Below are positions 22,877-39,588 of a stretch of DNA of 64,000 nucleotides, one piece after another (positions within the stretch are counted from its first letter, which is position 1; each line of letters begins with the position of its first letter). The translations under genes were made by a program, and so were the position numbers. The stretch is taken from contig NZ_JBGEDP010000001.1 of the NCBI RefSeq assembly GCF_041206865.1, positions 1,860,001-1,924,000 on the forward strand, written 5' to 3'. This stretch comes from Mycobacterium sp. HUMS_12744610 (GTDB taxonomy: Bacteria > Actinomycetota > Actinomycetes > Mycobacteriales > Mycobacteriaceae). Below the pieces are notes generated by a model. It did no database searches. It had not been told where the DNA came from and was given only the letters and a program-made list of their open reading frames with translations.

Positions 22877-24529
22877 ATGGCCGAGTTGACAATCTCCGCT
22901 GACGACATTCAGGGCGCCATCGAAGAGTACGTAGGCTCTTTCACCTCCGACACCTCCCGCGAGGAGGTCGGCACCGTCGTCGACGCCGGGGATGGCATCG
23001 CCCACGTCGAAGGTCTGCCGTCCGTCATGACCCAGGAACTGCTCGAGTTCCCCGGCGGCGTCCTCGGCGTCGCGCTGAACCTCGACGAGCACAGCGTCGG
23101 CGCGGTGATCCTGGGTGACTTCGAGAAGATCCAGCAAGGCCAACAGGTCAAGCGCACCGGCGAGGTCCTGTCGGTCCCCGTCGGGGACGCGTTCCTGGGT
23201 CGCGTCGTCAACCCGCTCGGCGAGCCGATCGACGGCCGTGGCGACATCGAGACCGACGTGCGGCGTGCGCTCGAGCTTCAGGCGCCCTCGGTGGTGCAGC
23301 GCCAGAGCGTGAAAGAGCCGCTGCAGACCGGCATCAAGGCCATCGACGCGATGACGCCGATCGGCCGCGGCCAGCGCCAGCTGATCATCGGCGACCGCAA
23401 GACCGGGAAGACCGCCGTCTGCGTCGACACCATCCTCAACCAGCGCAAGAACTGGGAGACCGGTGACGAGAACAAGCAGGTGCGCTGCGTCTACGTCGCC
23501 ATCGGGCAGAAGGGCACCACGATCGCTTCGGTGCGCCGCGCCCTGGAGGAAGGCGGCGCGATGGACTACACCACCATCGTCGCGGCGCCGGCCTCGGATT
23601 CGGCGGGCTTCAAATGGCTTGCGCCCTACACCGGTTCGGCGATCGCGCAGCACTGGATGTACGACGGCAAGCACGTCCTGATCGTCTTCGACGACCTGAG
23701 CAAGCAGGCCGAGGCCTACCGCGCGATCTCGCTGCTGCTGCGCCGTCCGCCCGGCCGCGAGGCCTACCCCGGCGACGTGTTCTACCTGCACTCGCGGCTG
23801 CTGGAGCGCTGCGCCAAGCTCTCCGACGAGCTCGGCGGCGGCTCGCTGACCGGGTTGCCGATCATCGAGACCAAGGCCAACGACATCTCGGCCTACATCC
23901 CCACCAACGTCATCTCGATCACCGACGGCCAGTGCTTCTTGGAGTCCGACCTGTTCAACCAGGGCGTCCGGCCGGCGATCAACGTTGGTGTGTCGGTGTC
24001 CCGGGTCGGTGGCGCCGCGCAGATCAAGGCGATGAAAGAGGTTGCCGGCTCCCTGCGTCTGGACCTGTCGCAGTACCGCGAGCTGGAGTCCTTCGCCGCG
24101 TTCGCCTCCGACCTGGACGCCACGTCCAAGGCGCAGCTGGCGCGCGGTGAGCGGCTGGTCGAGCTACTCAAGCAACCGCAGTACCAGCCGATGCCCGTCG
24201 AGGAGCAGGTGGTGTCGATCTTCCTGGGCACCGGTGGTCACCTGGACTCGGTGCCGGTGGAGGACATCAGGCGGTTCGAAACCGAGTTGCTGGACCACAT
24301 CCGGGCCTCCGAGGAGAAGATCCTGGCCACCATCCGCGACAGCCAGAAGCTCGACGAGGACACCGAAAAGGCCCTCACCGAGGTGATCGGCAAGTTCAAG
24401 AAGGGCTTCGCGGCCACCGGCGGCGGTTCGGTCGTGCCCGACGAGCACGTCGAGGCCCTCGACGAGGAGAAGGTGGGCAAGGAATCGGTGGAAGTCCACA
24501 AGCCCGCCCCCAAGAAGGAAAAGAAGTAA
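22877..24529 (+). CDS. atpA: ATP synthase F1 subunit alpha
   Basis: 550 residues, nucleotide-binding non-catalytic subunit. Walker A GDRKTGKT with K178; signature [19 protein letters not shown]. The last roughly 35 residues ([20 protein letters not shown] and before) are the mycobacterial C-terminal extension, which in M. smegmatis and M. tuberculosis has been linked to suppression of ATP hydrolysis. A 65-base gap follows atpH. Confidence 0.98.
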   Translation: MAELTISADDIQGAIEEYVGSFTSDTSREEVGTVVDAGDGIAHVEGLPSVMTQELLEFPGGVLGVALNLDEHSVGAVILGDFEKIQQGQQVKRTGEVLSVPVGDAFLGRVVNPLGEPIDGRGDIETDVRRALELQAPSVVQRQSVKEPLQTGIKAIDAMTPIGRGQRQLIIGDRKTGKTAVCVDTILNQRKNWETGDENKQVRCVYVAIGQKGTTIASVRRALEEGGAMDYTTIVAAPASDSAGFKWLAPYTGSAIAQHWMYDGKHVLIVFDDLSKQAEAYRAISLLLRRPPGREAYPGDVFYLHSRLLERCAKLSDELGGGSLTGLPIIETKANDISAYIPTNVISITDGQCFLESDLFNQGVRPAINVGVSVSRVGGAAQIKAMKEVAGSLRLDLSQYRELESFAAFASDLDATSKAQLARGERLVELLKQPQYQPMPVEEQVVSIFLGTGGHLDSVPVEDIRRFETELLDHIRASEEKILATIRDSQKLDEDTEKALTEVIGKFKKGFAATGGGSVVPDEHVEALDEEKVGKESVEVHKPAPKKEKK

Positions 24530-24535
24530 CCAAAG

Positions 24536-26928
<2,393 letters not shown>

Positions 26929-26968
26929 TCGGAATCCGGGCCGGAATCAGGGCGAAAGGCGGTGTGAG

Positions 26969-27334
26969 ATGGCGGGATTGAACGTCGAGATAGTCGCCGT
27001 GGACCGGAAGATCTGGTCTGGGGAGGCCACCTTCCTGTTCACCCGCACCACCGTCGGCGAAATCGGCATCCTGCCCCATCACATCCCGCTGGTGGCTCAG
27101 TTGGTCGATGACGCCATGGTGCGCGTCGAACGGGAGGGCCAAGACGACCTGCGGATCGCGGTGGATGGCGGATTCTTGTCGGTCACCGAGGAGAGCATCA
27201 GCATCCTGGCCGAATCCGCGGCGATCGAATCGGAGATCGACGAGAGCTCCGCCAGGGAGGATTCCGAGTCCGACGATCCGCGTATCGCCGCACGGGGTCG
27301 CGCGAGATTGCGTGCCGTCGGCGCGATCGACTAG
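26969..27334 (+). CDS. atpC: ATP synthase F1 subunit epsilon
   Basis: 121 residues from ATG 26969. The N-terminal ten-strand sandwich is clear ([31 protein letters not shown]). The C-terminal helical part is short and acidic ([11 protein letters not shown]), as in mycobacteria, where epsilon is a weak regulator. An upstream in-frame ATG at 26882 lies inside atpD and is rejected. Last gene of the ATP synthase set. Confidence 0.96.
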   Translation: MAGLNVEIVAVDRKIWSGEATFLFTRTTVGEIGILPHHIPLVAQLVDDAMVRVEREGQDDLRIAVDGGFLSVTEESISILAESAAIESEIDESSAREDSESDDPRIAARGRARLRAVGAID

Positions 27335-27340
27335 GCGCTG

Positions 27341-27784
27341 ATGAGCGCGCCCATGGGTCTCATGGTCGCGCTCATCGTCGCGCTGGGCGCGGCCGTTCTC
27401 GCCTTGAGCTACCGGTTGTGGAAGCTGCGCCAAGGCGGCACCGCGGCGATCATGCGGGACATTCCCGCAGTCGGCGGCCATGGCTGGCGGCACGGTGTGA
27501 TCCGTTACCGCGGCGGCGAAGCCGCGTTCTACCGGCTGTCCAGTCTGAGGTTGTGGCCGGACCGGCGGCTCAGCCGGCGCGGCGTGGAGATCGTGGGGCG
27601 GCGTGCGCCGCGGGGCGACGAATTCGACATCATGACCAACGAGATCGTCGTGCTGGAATTGCGCGACACGACCCAGGACCGCAGGTCGGGATACGAGATC
27701 GCCCTGGACAAGGGGGCTTTGACCGCATTCCTGTCCTGGCTGGAGTCCCGGCCGTCGCCCCGCGCCCGGCGGCGCAGCGTCTAG
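27341..27784 (+). CDS. DUF2550 membrane-anchored protein (Rv1312 type)
   Basis: 147 residues. One N-terminal membrane helix (MVALIVALGAAVLALSY, about 8-24) is followed by a basic beta-rich domain with the pattern GVIRYRGGEAAFYRLSSLRL. No known activity. It begins 6 bases after atpC and is probably co-transcribed, a position conserved in mycobacteria. It ends 8 bases from the convergent adenosyltransferase gene. Confidence 0.85.
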   Translation: MSAPMGLMVALIVALGAAVLALSYRLWKLRQGGTAAIMRDIPAVGGHGWRHGVIRYRGGEAAFYRLSSLRLWPDRRLSRRGVEIVGRRAPRGDEFDIMTNEIVVLELRDTTQDRRSGYEIALDKGALTAFLSWLESRPSPRARRRSV

Positions 27785-27792
27785 TCTTTCGG

Positions 27793-28377
27793 TCAGCCCG
27801 GTGCCGGTGCGCCACCGCCGGGCTTCCAGAGGACGTCATCGCCGTCATTGGTCACCCGTGCCAGGATGAACAGCAGGTCGGACAACCGGTTGAGGTATTG
27901 CGCCGGCACGATGCTGACGGCCTCGCGATCGGCATCCACGGCGGCCCACGCCGAGCGCTCGGCCCGGCGTACGACGGTGCGCGCGACGTGCAACAGCGCG
28001 GACAGCGGCGAACCACCCGGCAGCACAAAGGAGTTCAGCGCCGGCAGCGCATCGTTATATGTGTCACACCACTTTTCGAGCCGATCGATGTAGGGCTGAG
28101 TGACCCGCAGCGGCGGGTATTCGGGGTTTTCCACCACCGGCGTGGACAGGTCCGCGCCGGCGTCGAACAGGTCGTTCTGGATCTGGCGCAGCACGCCGGA
28201 GATTTCCTGGCCGGGCCGGCCGAGTGCGAGGGCGACACCGATCGCGGAGTTGGCCTCGTCGCAGTCTGCGTATGCCACCAGGCGCGGGTCGTTCTTCGAG
28301 ACCCGCGAGAAGTCGCTCAACCCGGTCGTTCCGTCGTCGCCGGTCCGGGTATATATGCGGGTCAGGTGTATCGCCAT
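27793..28377 (-). CDS. PduO-type cob(I)alamin adenosyltransferase
   Basis: 194 residues from ATG 28377; a longer frame to 28476 adds non-conserved residues. Transfers the adenosyl group of ATP to cob(I)alamin to make coenzyme B12. Motifs: RIYTRTGDDGTTGL (ATP-binding loop, residues 6-19), DELNSAIG-like DEANSAIG, and VVRRAERSAW near 140, whose arginines contact ATP. Convergent with the atp operon and divergent from murA. Rv1314c type. The product serves enzymes such as methylmalonyl-CoA mutase, whose epimerase partner is also in this window. Confidence 0.93.
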   Translation of the reverse strand: MAIHLTRIYTRTGDDGTTGLSDFSRVSKNDPRLVAYADCDEANSAIGVALALGRPGQEISGVLRQIQNDLFDAGADLSTPVVENPEYPPLRVTQPYIDRLEKWCDTYNDALPALNSFVLPGGSPLSALLHVARTVVRRAERSAWAAVDADREAVSIVPAQYLNRLSDLLFILARVTNDGDDVLWKPGGGAPAPG

Positions 28378-28505
28378 GACCAAACCGTACCGCGGCCCGA
28401 CCGCTCGGCTCGACGGCTTGACCCCACCGCACTCCGCACCACGGAGCGCATCGTCGTCAAGCGGGCTGACTGACAAGCCGATAGGGCTTCACTAGACTGA
28501 CGCGG

Positions 28506-29759
28506 GTGGCTGAGCGATTCGTGGTGACCGGTGGCAACCGGTTGTCCGGCAAGGTCGCAGTCGGCGGTGCCAAGAACAGCGTGCTCAAGCTCATGGCCGC
28601 GACGCTGTTGGCCGAGGGCACCAGCACCATCACCAACTGCCCCGACATCCTCGACGTGCCGTTGATGGCGGAGGTGCTGCGCGGTCTGGGTGCCACCGTC
28701 GAACTCGACGGTGACGTCGCCCGCATCACGTCCCCCGACGAGCCGAAATACGATGCCGACTTCGCGGCGGTGCGCCAGTTCCGGGCGTCGGTCTGTGTGT
28801 TGGGACCGCTGGTGGGCCGCTGCAAGCGGGCCAGGGTCGCCCTGCCAGGCGGTGATGCGATCGGATCCCGTCCGCTAGACATGCATCAGGCCGGTCTGCG
28901 CCAGCTGGGCGCGCAGTGCAACATCGAGCACGGTTGCGTGGTCGCGCAGGCGGAGACGTTGCGCGGCGCGGAGATTCAGCTGGAGTTCCCGTCGGTGGGG
29001 GCGACCGAGAACATCTTGATGGCCGCGGTGGTGGCCGACGGTGTGACCACGATCCACAACGCGGCGCGGGAGCCCGACGTGGTCGATCTGTGCACGATGC
29101 TGAACCAGATGGGGGCTCAGGTCGAGGGTGCGGGCTCGCCGACGATGACGATCACCGGCGTCCCACGGCTGTACCCGACCGAACACCGGGTCATCGGGGA
29201 CCGCATCGTTGCGGCGACCTGGGGTATCGCCGCGGCGATGACCCGCGGTGACATCTCGGTGACCGGGGTCGACCCCGCCCACCTGCAGCTGGTGCTGCAC
29301 AAGCTGCACGACGCCGGCGCCACCGTGACCCAGACCGAGGACAGCTTCCGGGTAGCCCAGTACGAACGTCCCAAGGCCATCAACGTTGCGACATTGCCGT
29401 TTCCGGGTTTTCCGACCGATCTGCAGCCGATGGCCATCGCGCTGGCGTCGATCGCAGACGGCACGTCGATGATCACCGAGAACGTCTTCGAGGCACGCTT
29501 CCGCTTCGTCGAGGAGATGATCCGGCTCGGTGCCGATGCCCGTACCGACGGCCATCACGCGGTGGTCCGGGGTCTCCCGCAGCTTTCCAGCGCGCCGGTG
29601 TGGTGTTCGGACATTCGCGCCGGCGCCGGCCTGGTGTTGGCGGGGCTGGTGGCCGACGGCGATACCGAGGTGCACGACGTCTTCCACATCGACCGCGGCT
29701 ACCCATTGTTCGTGGAAAACCTGCAGATTTTGGGAGCGGAGATCGAGCGGGTACAGTAG
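28506..29759 (+). CDS. murA: UDP-N-acetylglucosamine 1-carboxyvinyltransferase
   Basis: 417 residues from GTG 28506. First committed step of peptidoglycan synthesis: adds enolpyruvate from PEP to UDP-GlcNAc. The active-site loop reads [10 protein letters not shown], so position 117 is Asp where most bacteria have Cys. This is the known mycobacterial change that makes the enzyme insensitive to fosfomycin. The rrn promoters start 53 bases after its stop. Confidence 0.98.
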   Translation: MAERFVVTGGNRLSGKVAVGGAKNSVLKLMAATLLAEGTSTITNCPDILDVPLMAEVLRGLGATVELDGDVARITSPDEPKYDADFAAVRQFRASVCVLGPLVGRCKRARVALPGGDAIGSRPLDMHQAGLRQLGAQCNIEHGCVVAQAETLRGAEIQLEFPSVGATENILMAAVVADGVTTIHNAAREPDVVDLCTMLNQMGAQVEGAGSPTMTITGVPRLYPTEHRVIGDRIVAATWGIAAAMTRGDISVTGVDPAHLQLVLHKLHDAGATVTQTEDSFRVAQYERPKAINVATLPFPGFPTDLQPMAIALASIADGTSMITENVFEARFRFVEEMIRLGADARTDGHHAVVRGLPQLSSAPVWCSDIRAGAGLVLAGLVADGDTEVHDVFHIDRGYPLFVENLQILGAEIERVQ

Positions 29760-29811
29760 TCCGAGTCAGCGCCCAAAGGTGCGGCCAGAACGAAGTTGGC
29801 CAAAACCGGGC

Positions 29812-29841
29812 TTGACCCTCCTGCTGGATCTGTACTAACCT
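29812..29841 (+). promoter_or_regulatory. rrn promoter, distal
   Basis: TTGACC at 29812-29817 and TAACCT at 29836-29841 with an 18-base spacer, followed by GGCGCGG. Same layout as the proximal promoter and as the known M. tuberculosis rrn promoter after murA (TTGACT, 18, TAGACT). Principal sigma factor type. Confidence 0.8.
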
Positions 29842-29892
29842 GGCGCGGCCCGCCCCGAAGGGGGCCACTTGAAAAGGCCTAAAAACTGGGGC

Positions 29893-29922
29893 TTGACTCC
29901 AAAGCCAAGTTTGTATTAAGCT
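29893..29922 (+). promoter_or_regulatory. rrn promoter, proximal
   Basis: TTGACT at 29893-29898 and TAAGCT at 29917-29922, spacer 18 bases, followed by GGCAGGG. It is a second promoter of the same design 81 bases downstream of the first, giving a tandem pair for the only rRNA operon in the window. Confidence 0.85.
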
Positions 29923-29960
29923 GGCAGGGTTGCCCCAGAGCGGGTGACAAAAGCAAGAGT

Positions 29961-30048
29961 GTTGTTTGAGAACTCAATAGTGTGTTTGGTGTTTTTGTTT
30001 GTTGTTGTTTTTTGACCATACTTACACGCCCCGTGTGTGGGTATGGTC
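29961..30048 (+). promoter_or_regulatory. rrn leader: boxA-type antitermination site and hairpin
   Basis: GTTTGAGAACTCAATAGTGT at about 29964-29983 is the mycobacterial boxA-like element that loads NusB/NusE. A T/G-rich run follows, then a perfect hairpin GACCATA/TATGGTC (30014-30020 with 30042-30048) before the 16S 5' end. The hairpin probably belongs to the 16S processing stem region. Confidence 0.7.
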
Positions 30049-30118
30049 GTTTTTTGACGCCAGATTTTGGTGTCTTGTCAGGTATCTCTGATTTGAATTC
30101 ACCTCGTTTGCGAGGAGT

Positions 30119-35022
<4,904 letters not shown>

Positions 35023-35087
35023 CTCGCAACCACTGTCTTAAGACACCACACCCCCCACCAGAACACTTTTGTTCAAAATAAATAGAG

Positions 35088-35202
35088 TTACGGCGGCCAG
35101 AGCGACAGGGAAACGCCCGGTCCCATTCCGAACCCGGAAGCTAAGCCTGTCAGCGCCGATGATACTGCCCTTTTCGGGTGGAAAAGTAGGACACCGCCGA
35201 AC
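35088..35202 (+). rRNA. rrf: 5S ribosomal RNA
   Basis: 115 bases from TTACGGCGGCCAGAGCG to GACACCGCCGAAC, with the CCGAACCCGGAAGCTAAG core. The ends pair as the 5S terminal stem (CGGCGGC/ACCGCCG). Third gene of the operon, 65 bases after 23S. Confidence 0.97.
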
Positions 35203-35208
35203 ATACAC

Positions 35209-35240
35209 AAAAACACCCCCGGTTTCCCGAGGGTGTTTTT
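35209..35240 (+). terminator. Intrinsic terminator of the rrn operon
   Basis: AAAAACACCCCCGG, loop TTTC, then CCGAGGGTGTTTTT: a stem of about 13 pairs with one mismatch and a T run, 6 bases after 5S. A classical intrinsic terminator, uncommon in mycobacteria outside rRNA operons. Confidence 0.92.
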
Positions 35241-35348
35241 GTGCTTTCTGGTCGAATGAAGGCGAATTTCCGCGGTGCGCGCCTGCGGTCGAGACCGCAC
35301 GTGACCGGTGTGGCTCCGCCGGCGCCCGGCAACTGTAATGAAAGTTGC

Positions 35349-35842
35349 CTATAAAAGCCCGGCGATCTTGTCGATGATGCAGAGGAATGGGGCGAGGACT
35401 ATCGCCAGCCCGATAACGAGCAAGGACGGCGATACCATAAGAGCGTAAAACGGCACCGTGGCAAGTGCTGTCGCGAGAATCAAAGCGGCCTGAATGGAGT
35501 AGACCAATTGGCCCCCGCCGCCGCGGCCGCGCCCATACCGGCAGTCAGCGGTTTCAACATCGCGACGTTAGCGGCCTCGGCGCCCGCATAGGGGCCTGCA
35601 CTGGAAGTCAGGCGCTGCACCAATTGATCGTGGAACGAAGCCGCGCGTGCGGCCAGCGCCTGATAATCCTGGGCATACCGGGAAAACAGCTGTGCGATGG
35701 TCGATGACACCGCGTCGGCAGCGGCGGGAACCATGGCGACGGTCGGGGCGGCCGCCGCCAGATGAGCAACATTGACCGCCGACGCGATAGTCGCCAAGTC
35801 GGCCGCCGCCCCGGTCATCGATTCGGGGACCGCGATCAACAT
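35349..35842 (-). pseudogene. PE-family protein with a hydrophobic tail, frameshifted
   Basis: ATG 35842 (ribosome-binding site GAGAGGAAG) opens a typical PE domain: MLIAVPESMTGAAADLATIA and the helical hairpin up to about residue 95. The frame ends at 35480 (ANWSTPFRPL). Immediately downstream the -1 frame encodes 50 or so strongly hydrophobic residues (LVYSIQAALILATALATV, SLLVIGLAIVLAPF) to a stop at 35349. One extra G in the G5 run at about 35514-35518 would join them into a roughly 164-residue PE protein with two membrane helices. Either a real frameshift or a homopolymer error. PE proteins usually pair with PPE or ESX; no partner is adjacent. Confidence 0.7.
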
Positions 35843-36113
35843 TGGGCTTCCTCTCGGCTATCCCTGTCGGCTCGGCAAGCAGCCTCGCACGAACCCGTTA
35901 GCCGCTCAACGCGAACTGCGGCGCTCGCAGGTTGTTGGCCCGTTAGGCGTCTTTCCTTTCCTTTCTGGCAAGATTCGTCGATCTGTGGGCAGCGAACGGT
36001 GAACTCCCCTGCGCCGGGGGGCGTGGCAGCGGTGCGCCCGTCCGTGGGTGTGGGGGGCTCAGGGCAGTCGCCTCGGCGGGCTCTCCAGGATCCCGGTCGC
36101 GCCAGCGGGTGTC

Positions 36114-36596
36114 TCACATGCGCCGGCGCCCGCCTTTCTCCAGTTCCAGCAGGCCACGTTTGCGCTCGAGCCCCCCGCCGTAACCGGTGAGGCTTCCGCC
36201 TGCGCCGATGACGCGATGGCAGGGCACGACGATCGCGATCGGGTTCCGGCCGTTGGCCAACCCGACTGCGCGCGCAGCACCGGGGGCGCCGATCTGTGCG
36301 GCGATTTGTCCGTACGACCGGGTCTCCGCGTACGGAATCGTCAACAGCGCCTGCCAAACTCGCTGTTGGAACTCGCTTCCCCGCAGGTCGAGGTCGAGGT
36401 CGAATTCGACGAGCTCCCCGGCGAAATAAGCGCGGATCTGCTCGACCGCGTGGCCGAACGCCCTCGGCGCCGGTGACCAGCCGGCGCGGCTCGGTTCGTG
36501 TGTCTGGTCGACCATGCGCAGGTTGGTCAGAACCGTGCCGTGCCCGGCCAGGGTCAGCGACCCGATCGGGCTGTCGATGGTGCGGTATTCGATCAT
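36114..36596 (-). CDS. ogt: Methylated-DNA-protein-cysteine methyltransferase
   Basis: 160 residues from ATG 36596. Removes the methyl group from O6-methylguanine onto its own cysteine. The acceptor is C126 in VVPCHRVIGAGG. The DNA-binding helix GAARAVGLANGRNP precedes it. The start overlaps the ada/alkA stop (ATGA), so the two repair genes form one operon. The 271 bases upstream of the PE gene (35843-36113) show no further gene. Confidence 0.96.
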   Translation of the reverse strand: MIEYRTIDSPIGSLTLAGHGTVLTNLRMVDQTHEPSRAGWSPAPRAFGHAVEQIRAYFAGELVEFDLDLDLRGSEFQQRVWQALLTIPYAETRSYGQIAAQIGAPGAARAVGLANGRNPIAIVVPCHRVIGAGGSLTGYGGGLERKRGLLELEKGGRRRM

Positions 36597-38077
36597 GCGA
36601 CCTCCCAATGGTTTACCGCATGTGGCAGCGTGGTCCACAGATGTTGGGTGGCATACGAACGCCGGGGACGCCAACGAGCGCTGTGCTCGACGAGGGTCCG
36701 TTGCCGGCTGGGCAAGCCCAGCCGCTCGGCGGCCAGCCTCAAGCCGAGGTCACCGGCGGGAAATGCATCGGGGTCACCGAGCCCGCGCATGGCGATCACC
36801 TCCGCGGTCCAGGGGCCGATTCCCGGCAGCGCCAATAATTGGGCACGTGCTCCGCTCCAGTCGCTGCCGGCATCCAGCACGATATGCCCATCGGCGAGGC
36901 CGGAGATCAGGGCGGCCAGCGTCCGCCGCGGGGCCCCGGGCACCGCCAGAAGTGCCGGATCGAGCTCTGCGAGTTGATCGACCGAGGGGAACGTGTGGGT
37001 CAATTCGCCGTCGGGGTCCTGAATCGGGTCGCCGTAAGCCGATGCCAGCCTGCCGGCGTGAGTCCCTGCGGCCTTGGTGGACACCTGTTGGCCCAGGACC
37101 GCGCGCACCGCGAGTTCGGCTTCGTCGACGGTGCGGGGAATGCGCTGCCCCGGGGACCGAGCCACGACGGGCCCGAGCGCCGGGTCGTCGGCCAGCGCGT
37201 CGACCACCGCCACGGGATCGGCATCGAGGTCCAGCAGTCGCCGGAAGCGCGCGATCGCGGTGGCGAGATCGCGGAAGTCGTCGAGCACCAGGCGGCAGCG
37301 CACTTGGTCGGCGGCGGGCGTGAGGGCTACCACGGCGTTGCCGGCGGGAAGCCGCAGGCTGCGCCGGTAGGCGCCGGCGCGGACCTCTTCGCAACCGGGG
37401 ACAGCGGTAGCGGCGAGATGGCCGAACACGCCCTGGTAGGCGAACGGTATGCGGACCGGCAGCCGCAGGTTCACCGGCCCCGGGGACGGTTCGCATGTCG
37501 AGCGTCGTGGCCCAGTCGCCACGCTCCGGCGCATCGCCGTCGGCGTGCCTTCGAACACCAGACGCACGGTGTCATTGAACTGGCGGATGCTGGAGAACCC
37601 GGCGGCGAAAGCGATGTCGGCGAACGGCAGGTCGGTGGTCTCGATCAGCAGCCGCGCGGTCTGCGCCCGCTGCGCGCGGGCCAACGCGAGCGGGCCGGCG
37701 CCGGCTTCGGCGCGCAACACACGTTCCAGTTGCCGAGCGGTGTAGCCCAAGCGCGCCGCCAGGCCGCCGACGCCTTCGCGGTCCACCGTGCCGTCGGCGA
37801 TCAACCGCATGGCGCGGGCGACGAGGTCGCCGCGCACGTTCCATTCGGGGGAGCCCGGCGACGCATCGGGACGGCACCGCTTGCAGGCCCGAAACCCCGC
37901 CCGCTGGGCGGCCGCCGCGGTCGGAAGGAACCAGACATTGCGGGCAGAGGGTGGTCGCACGGGGCAGCTGGGCCGGCAGTAGATCCGGGTCGTGAGCACG
38001 GCGGTGACGAACCAGCCGTCGAACCGGGCGTCCTTGGACTGCACGGCCCGGTAGCAGCGTTCGAAGTCTTCGTGCAC
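36593..38077 (-). CDS. alkA: Ada-AraC regulator fused to AlkA 3-methyladenine glycosylase
   Basis: 494 residues from GTG 38077. Residues 1-75 are the Ada methyl-phosphotriester domain with zinc cysteines C34, C38, C65 and C68 (CRPSCP, CKRC). An AraC-type helix-turn-helix region follows (about 85-185, with DIAFAAGFSSIRQFNDTVR). Residues about 210-494 are the AlkA glycosylase with the helix-hairpin-helix LPGIGPWTAEVIAMRGLGDP and the catalytic aspartate in GDLG. So one protein senses and repairs alkylation. Operon with ogt; divergent from sigK. Confidence 0.95.
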   Translation of the reverse strand: MHEDFERCYRAVQSKDARFDGWFVTAVLTTRIYCRPSCPVRPPSARNVWFLPTAAAAQRAGFRACKRCRPDASPGSPEWNVRGDLVARAMRLIADGTVDREGVGGLAARLGYTARQLERVLRAEAGAGPLALARAQRAQTARLLIETTDLPFADIAFAAGFSSIRQFNDTVRLVFEGTPTAMRRSVATGPRRSTCEPSPGPVNLRLPVRIPFAYQGVFGHLAATAVPGCEEVRAGAYRRSLRLPAGNAVVALTPAADQVRCRLVLDDFRDLATAIARFRRLLDLDADPVAVVDALADDPALGPVVARSPGQRIPRTVDEAELAVRAVLGQQVSTKAAGTHAGRLASAYGDPIQDPDGELTHTFPSVDQLAELDPALLAVPGAPRRTLAALISGLADGHIVLDAGSDWSGARAQLLALPGIGPWTAEVIAMRGLGDPDAFPAGDLGLRLAAERLGLPSRQRTLVEHSARWRPRRSYATQHLWTTLPHAVNHWEVA

Positions 38078-38149
38078 GTCTCCACAGTTACACCCGCCCG
38101 CCGACAAAGCTGGCGGGAATGCGACATCAAAGTGGGGTGCGGGGAAGGC

Positions 38150-38176
38150 TCGTCCGTCTGTCCGGCAGCTTCGAAT
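38150..38176 (+). promoter_or_regulatory. Candidate SigK promoter of sigK
   Basis: TCGTCC at 38150-38155 and TCGAAT at 38171-38176 with a 15-base spacer, 53 bases before the sigK start. It is close to the SigK consensus I recall (CCATCC ... CCGAAT) and has the same spacing as the mpt83 site. Suggests autoregulation. Confidence 0.55.
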
Positions 38177-38229
38177 CACCAGCGTGAAAGAAAGACCGGC
38201 GCGCGGGAGCTCACATAGGCTACCCATCG

Positions 38230-38787
38230 ATGAGTGGACGACCGCGCGACGAGCTGGACGCATTGCTGCGTCGAGTCGCGCGCGGCGACGGTGCCGCGTT
38301 CGCCGCCGTCTACGACCTCACCGCAAGCCGCGTGTACGGACTGGTGATGCGCGTGCTGCGTGACCCTGGCTACAGCGAGGAAACGACCCAGGAGATCTAT
38401 TTCGAGTTGTGGCGCACGGCGGGGGAGTACGACCCGGCCAGAGGTTCGGCTCTGGCCTGGCTGCTGACCATGGCGCACCGGCGCGCCGTCGACCGGGTGC
38501 GCTCCGAGGAGGCGTTCAGCAGGCGGGAGTCTCGCTACGCCGCCTCCAGCGCCGAGCCGCCGGGCGACGTGGTCGTCGACTCGGCGATCGCCGGTGAGGA
38601 ACGTCGTGCGGTGACCGAATGCCTGGACGCATTGACCGACACGCAGCGGCAGTGTATCCAGTTGGCGTATTACGAGGGATTGACCTACAGCGAAGTGTCG
38701 CAGCGGTTGGACGCGAATCTGTCGACGATCAAATCGCGCATGCGCGACGCGCTGCGGAGCCTGCGGAACTGTCTGGACGTGCGATGA
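38230..38787 (+). CDS. sigK: ECF sigma factor SigK
   Basis: 185 residues. Sigma-2 region: [20 protein letters not shown]. Sigma-4 helix-turn-helix: [20 protein letters not shown]. The C-terminal [15 protein letters not shown] is nearly the same as recalled M. tuberculosis SigK. Drives the mpt70/mpt83 antigens. Its stop overlaps rskA (ATGA 38784), giving sigma and anti-sigma in coupled translation. In M. tuberculosis this pair lies far from here, near Rv0445c. Confidence 0.94.
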   Translation: MSGRPRDELDALLRRVARGDGAAFAAVYDLTASRVYGLVMRVLRDPGYSEETTQEIYFELWRTAGEYDPARGSALAWLLTMAHRRAVDRVRSEEAFSRRESRYAASSAEPPGDVVVDSAIAGEERRAVTECLDALTDTQRQCIQLAYYEGLTYSEVSQRLDANLSTIKSRMRDALRSLRNCLDVR

Positions 38788-39482
38788 CCGAACCGACCGA
38801 ATTCGAACTGCTCGAACTGGCCGCGCCGTACGCGCTCGACGCCGTGTCGGACGCGGAACGCGTCGACATCGAGCGGCGCGTAGCGGCCGCCCCGCGGCCG
38901 CTGGCGGCGGCCTTCGAGGCCGAAGTCCGCGCCATCCGCGAGACGCTGGCAGTCGCGTCGGCGGCGATAGCGGTCGAGCCGCCGCCCCGGCTGCGGGCCG
39001 CCACGCTGGCGGCGGCGGAATCCCCCGGCAAGCGGCGGTCGGGTTGGCGGAACGCGGCCGTGGCTTCCGCGGCGGCCGCAATCGTGGTCGGAGCGGTCGC
39101 CTTCGGTGTCGGCGTGCTGATGCGGCCGCATCCCCCCGCGACGGTCGCGGCGCAAGTCTTGGCCGCCCCGGACGTGCGAACGGTGTCCCGCCCGCTCGCG
39201 GACGGCACGGCCACGGTGGTGTTCTCCCGTGATCGCAACGCGGGCGTGCTGGTGATGAACAACGTCCCGCCACCGTCACCGGGCACCGTCTACCAGATGT
39301 GGTTGCTGAGTGCCAAGGGCGCGACCTCGGCGGGGACGATGGGCACGGCGGCGGTAGCGCCCTCGACCACCGCGACGCTGTCCAACCTCGGCGCCTCGAC
39401 GGCCCTGGCGTTCACCGTCGAACCCGGCACCGGTTCGGCCCAGCCGACCGGGGCGATACTGGCCGAGTTGCCGCTGCGCTGA
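38784..39482 (+). CDS. rskA: Anti-sigma-K factor RskA
   Basis: 232 residues. The N-terminal cytosolic part ([20 protein letters not shown]) binds SigK. One membrane helix lies at about 90-112 ([18 protein letters not shown]). An extracytoplasmic RskA domain follows, with the [15 protein letters not shown] motif. Regulated proteolysis of such proteins releases the sigma factor; the signal is unknown. No obvious inactivating change, unlike M. bovis, whose RskA is mutated. Confidence 0.93.
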   Translation: MTEPTEFELLELAAPYALDAVSDAERVDIERRVAAAPRPLAAAFEAEVRAIRETLAVASAAIAVEPPPRLRAATLAAAESPGKRRSGWRNAAVASAAAAIVVGAVAFGVGVLMRPHPPATVAAQVLAAPDVRTVSRPLADGTATVVFSRDRNAGVLVMNNVPPPSPGTVYQMWLLSAKGATSAGTMGTAAVAPSTTATLSNLGASTALAFTVEPGTGSAQPTGAILAELPLR

Positions 39483-39500
39483 ACGGATCACTGCCCGCAC

Positions 39501-39527
39501 CCATCCGCGGCCGCGGTGTCTCCGAAT
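39501..39527 (+). promoter_or_regulatory. SigK promoter of mpt83
   Basis: CCATCC at 39501-39506 and CCGAAT at 39522-39527, spacer 15 bases: an exact match to the recalled SigK -35/-10 consensus, 61 bases before the mpt83 start. Confidence 0.75.
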
Positions 39528-39588
39528 CACCTGCGTCCGGTCGAAAGGCGGCGCAGGAGGCCGTCCGTGATGAAGGAGTGCAAAAGCG

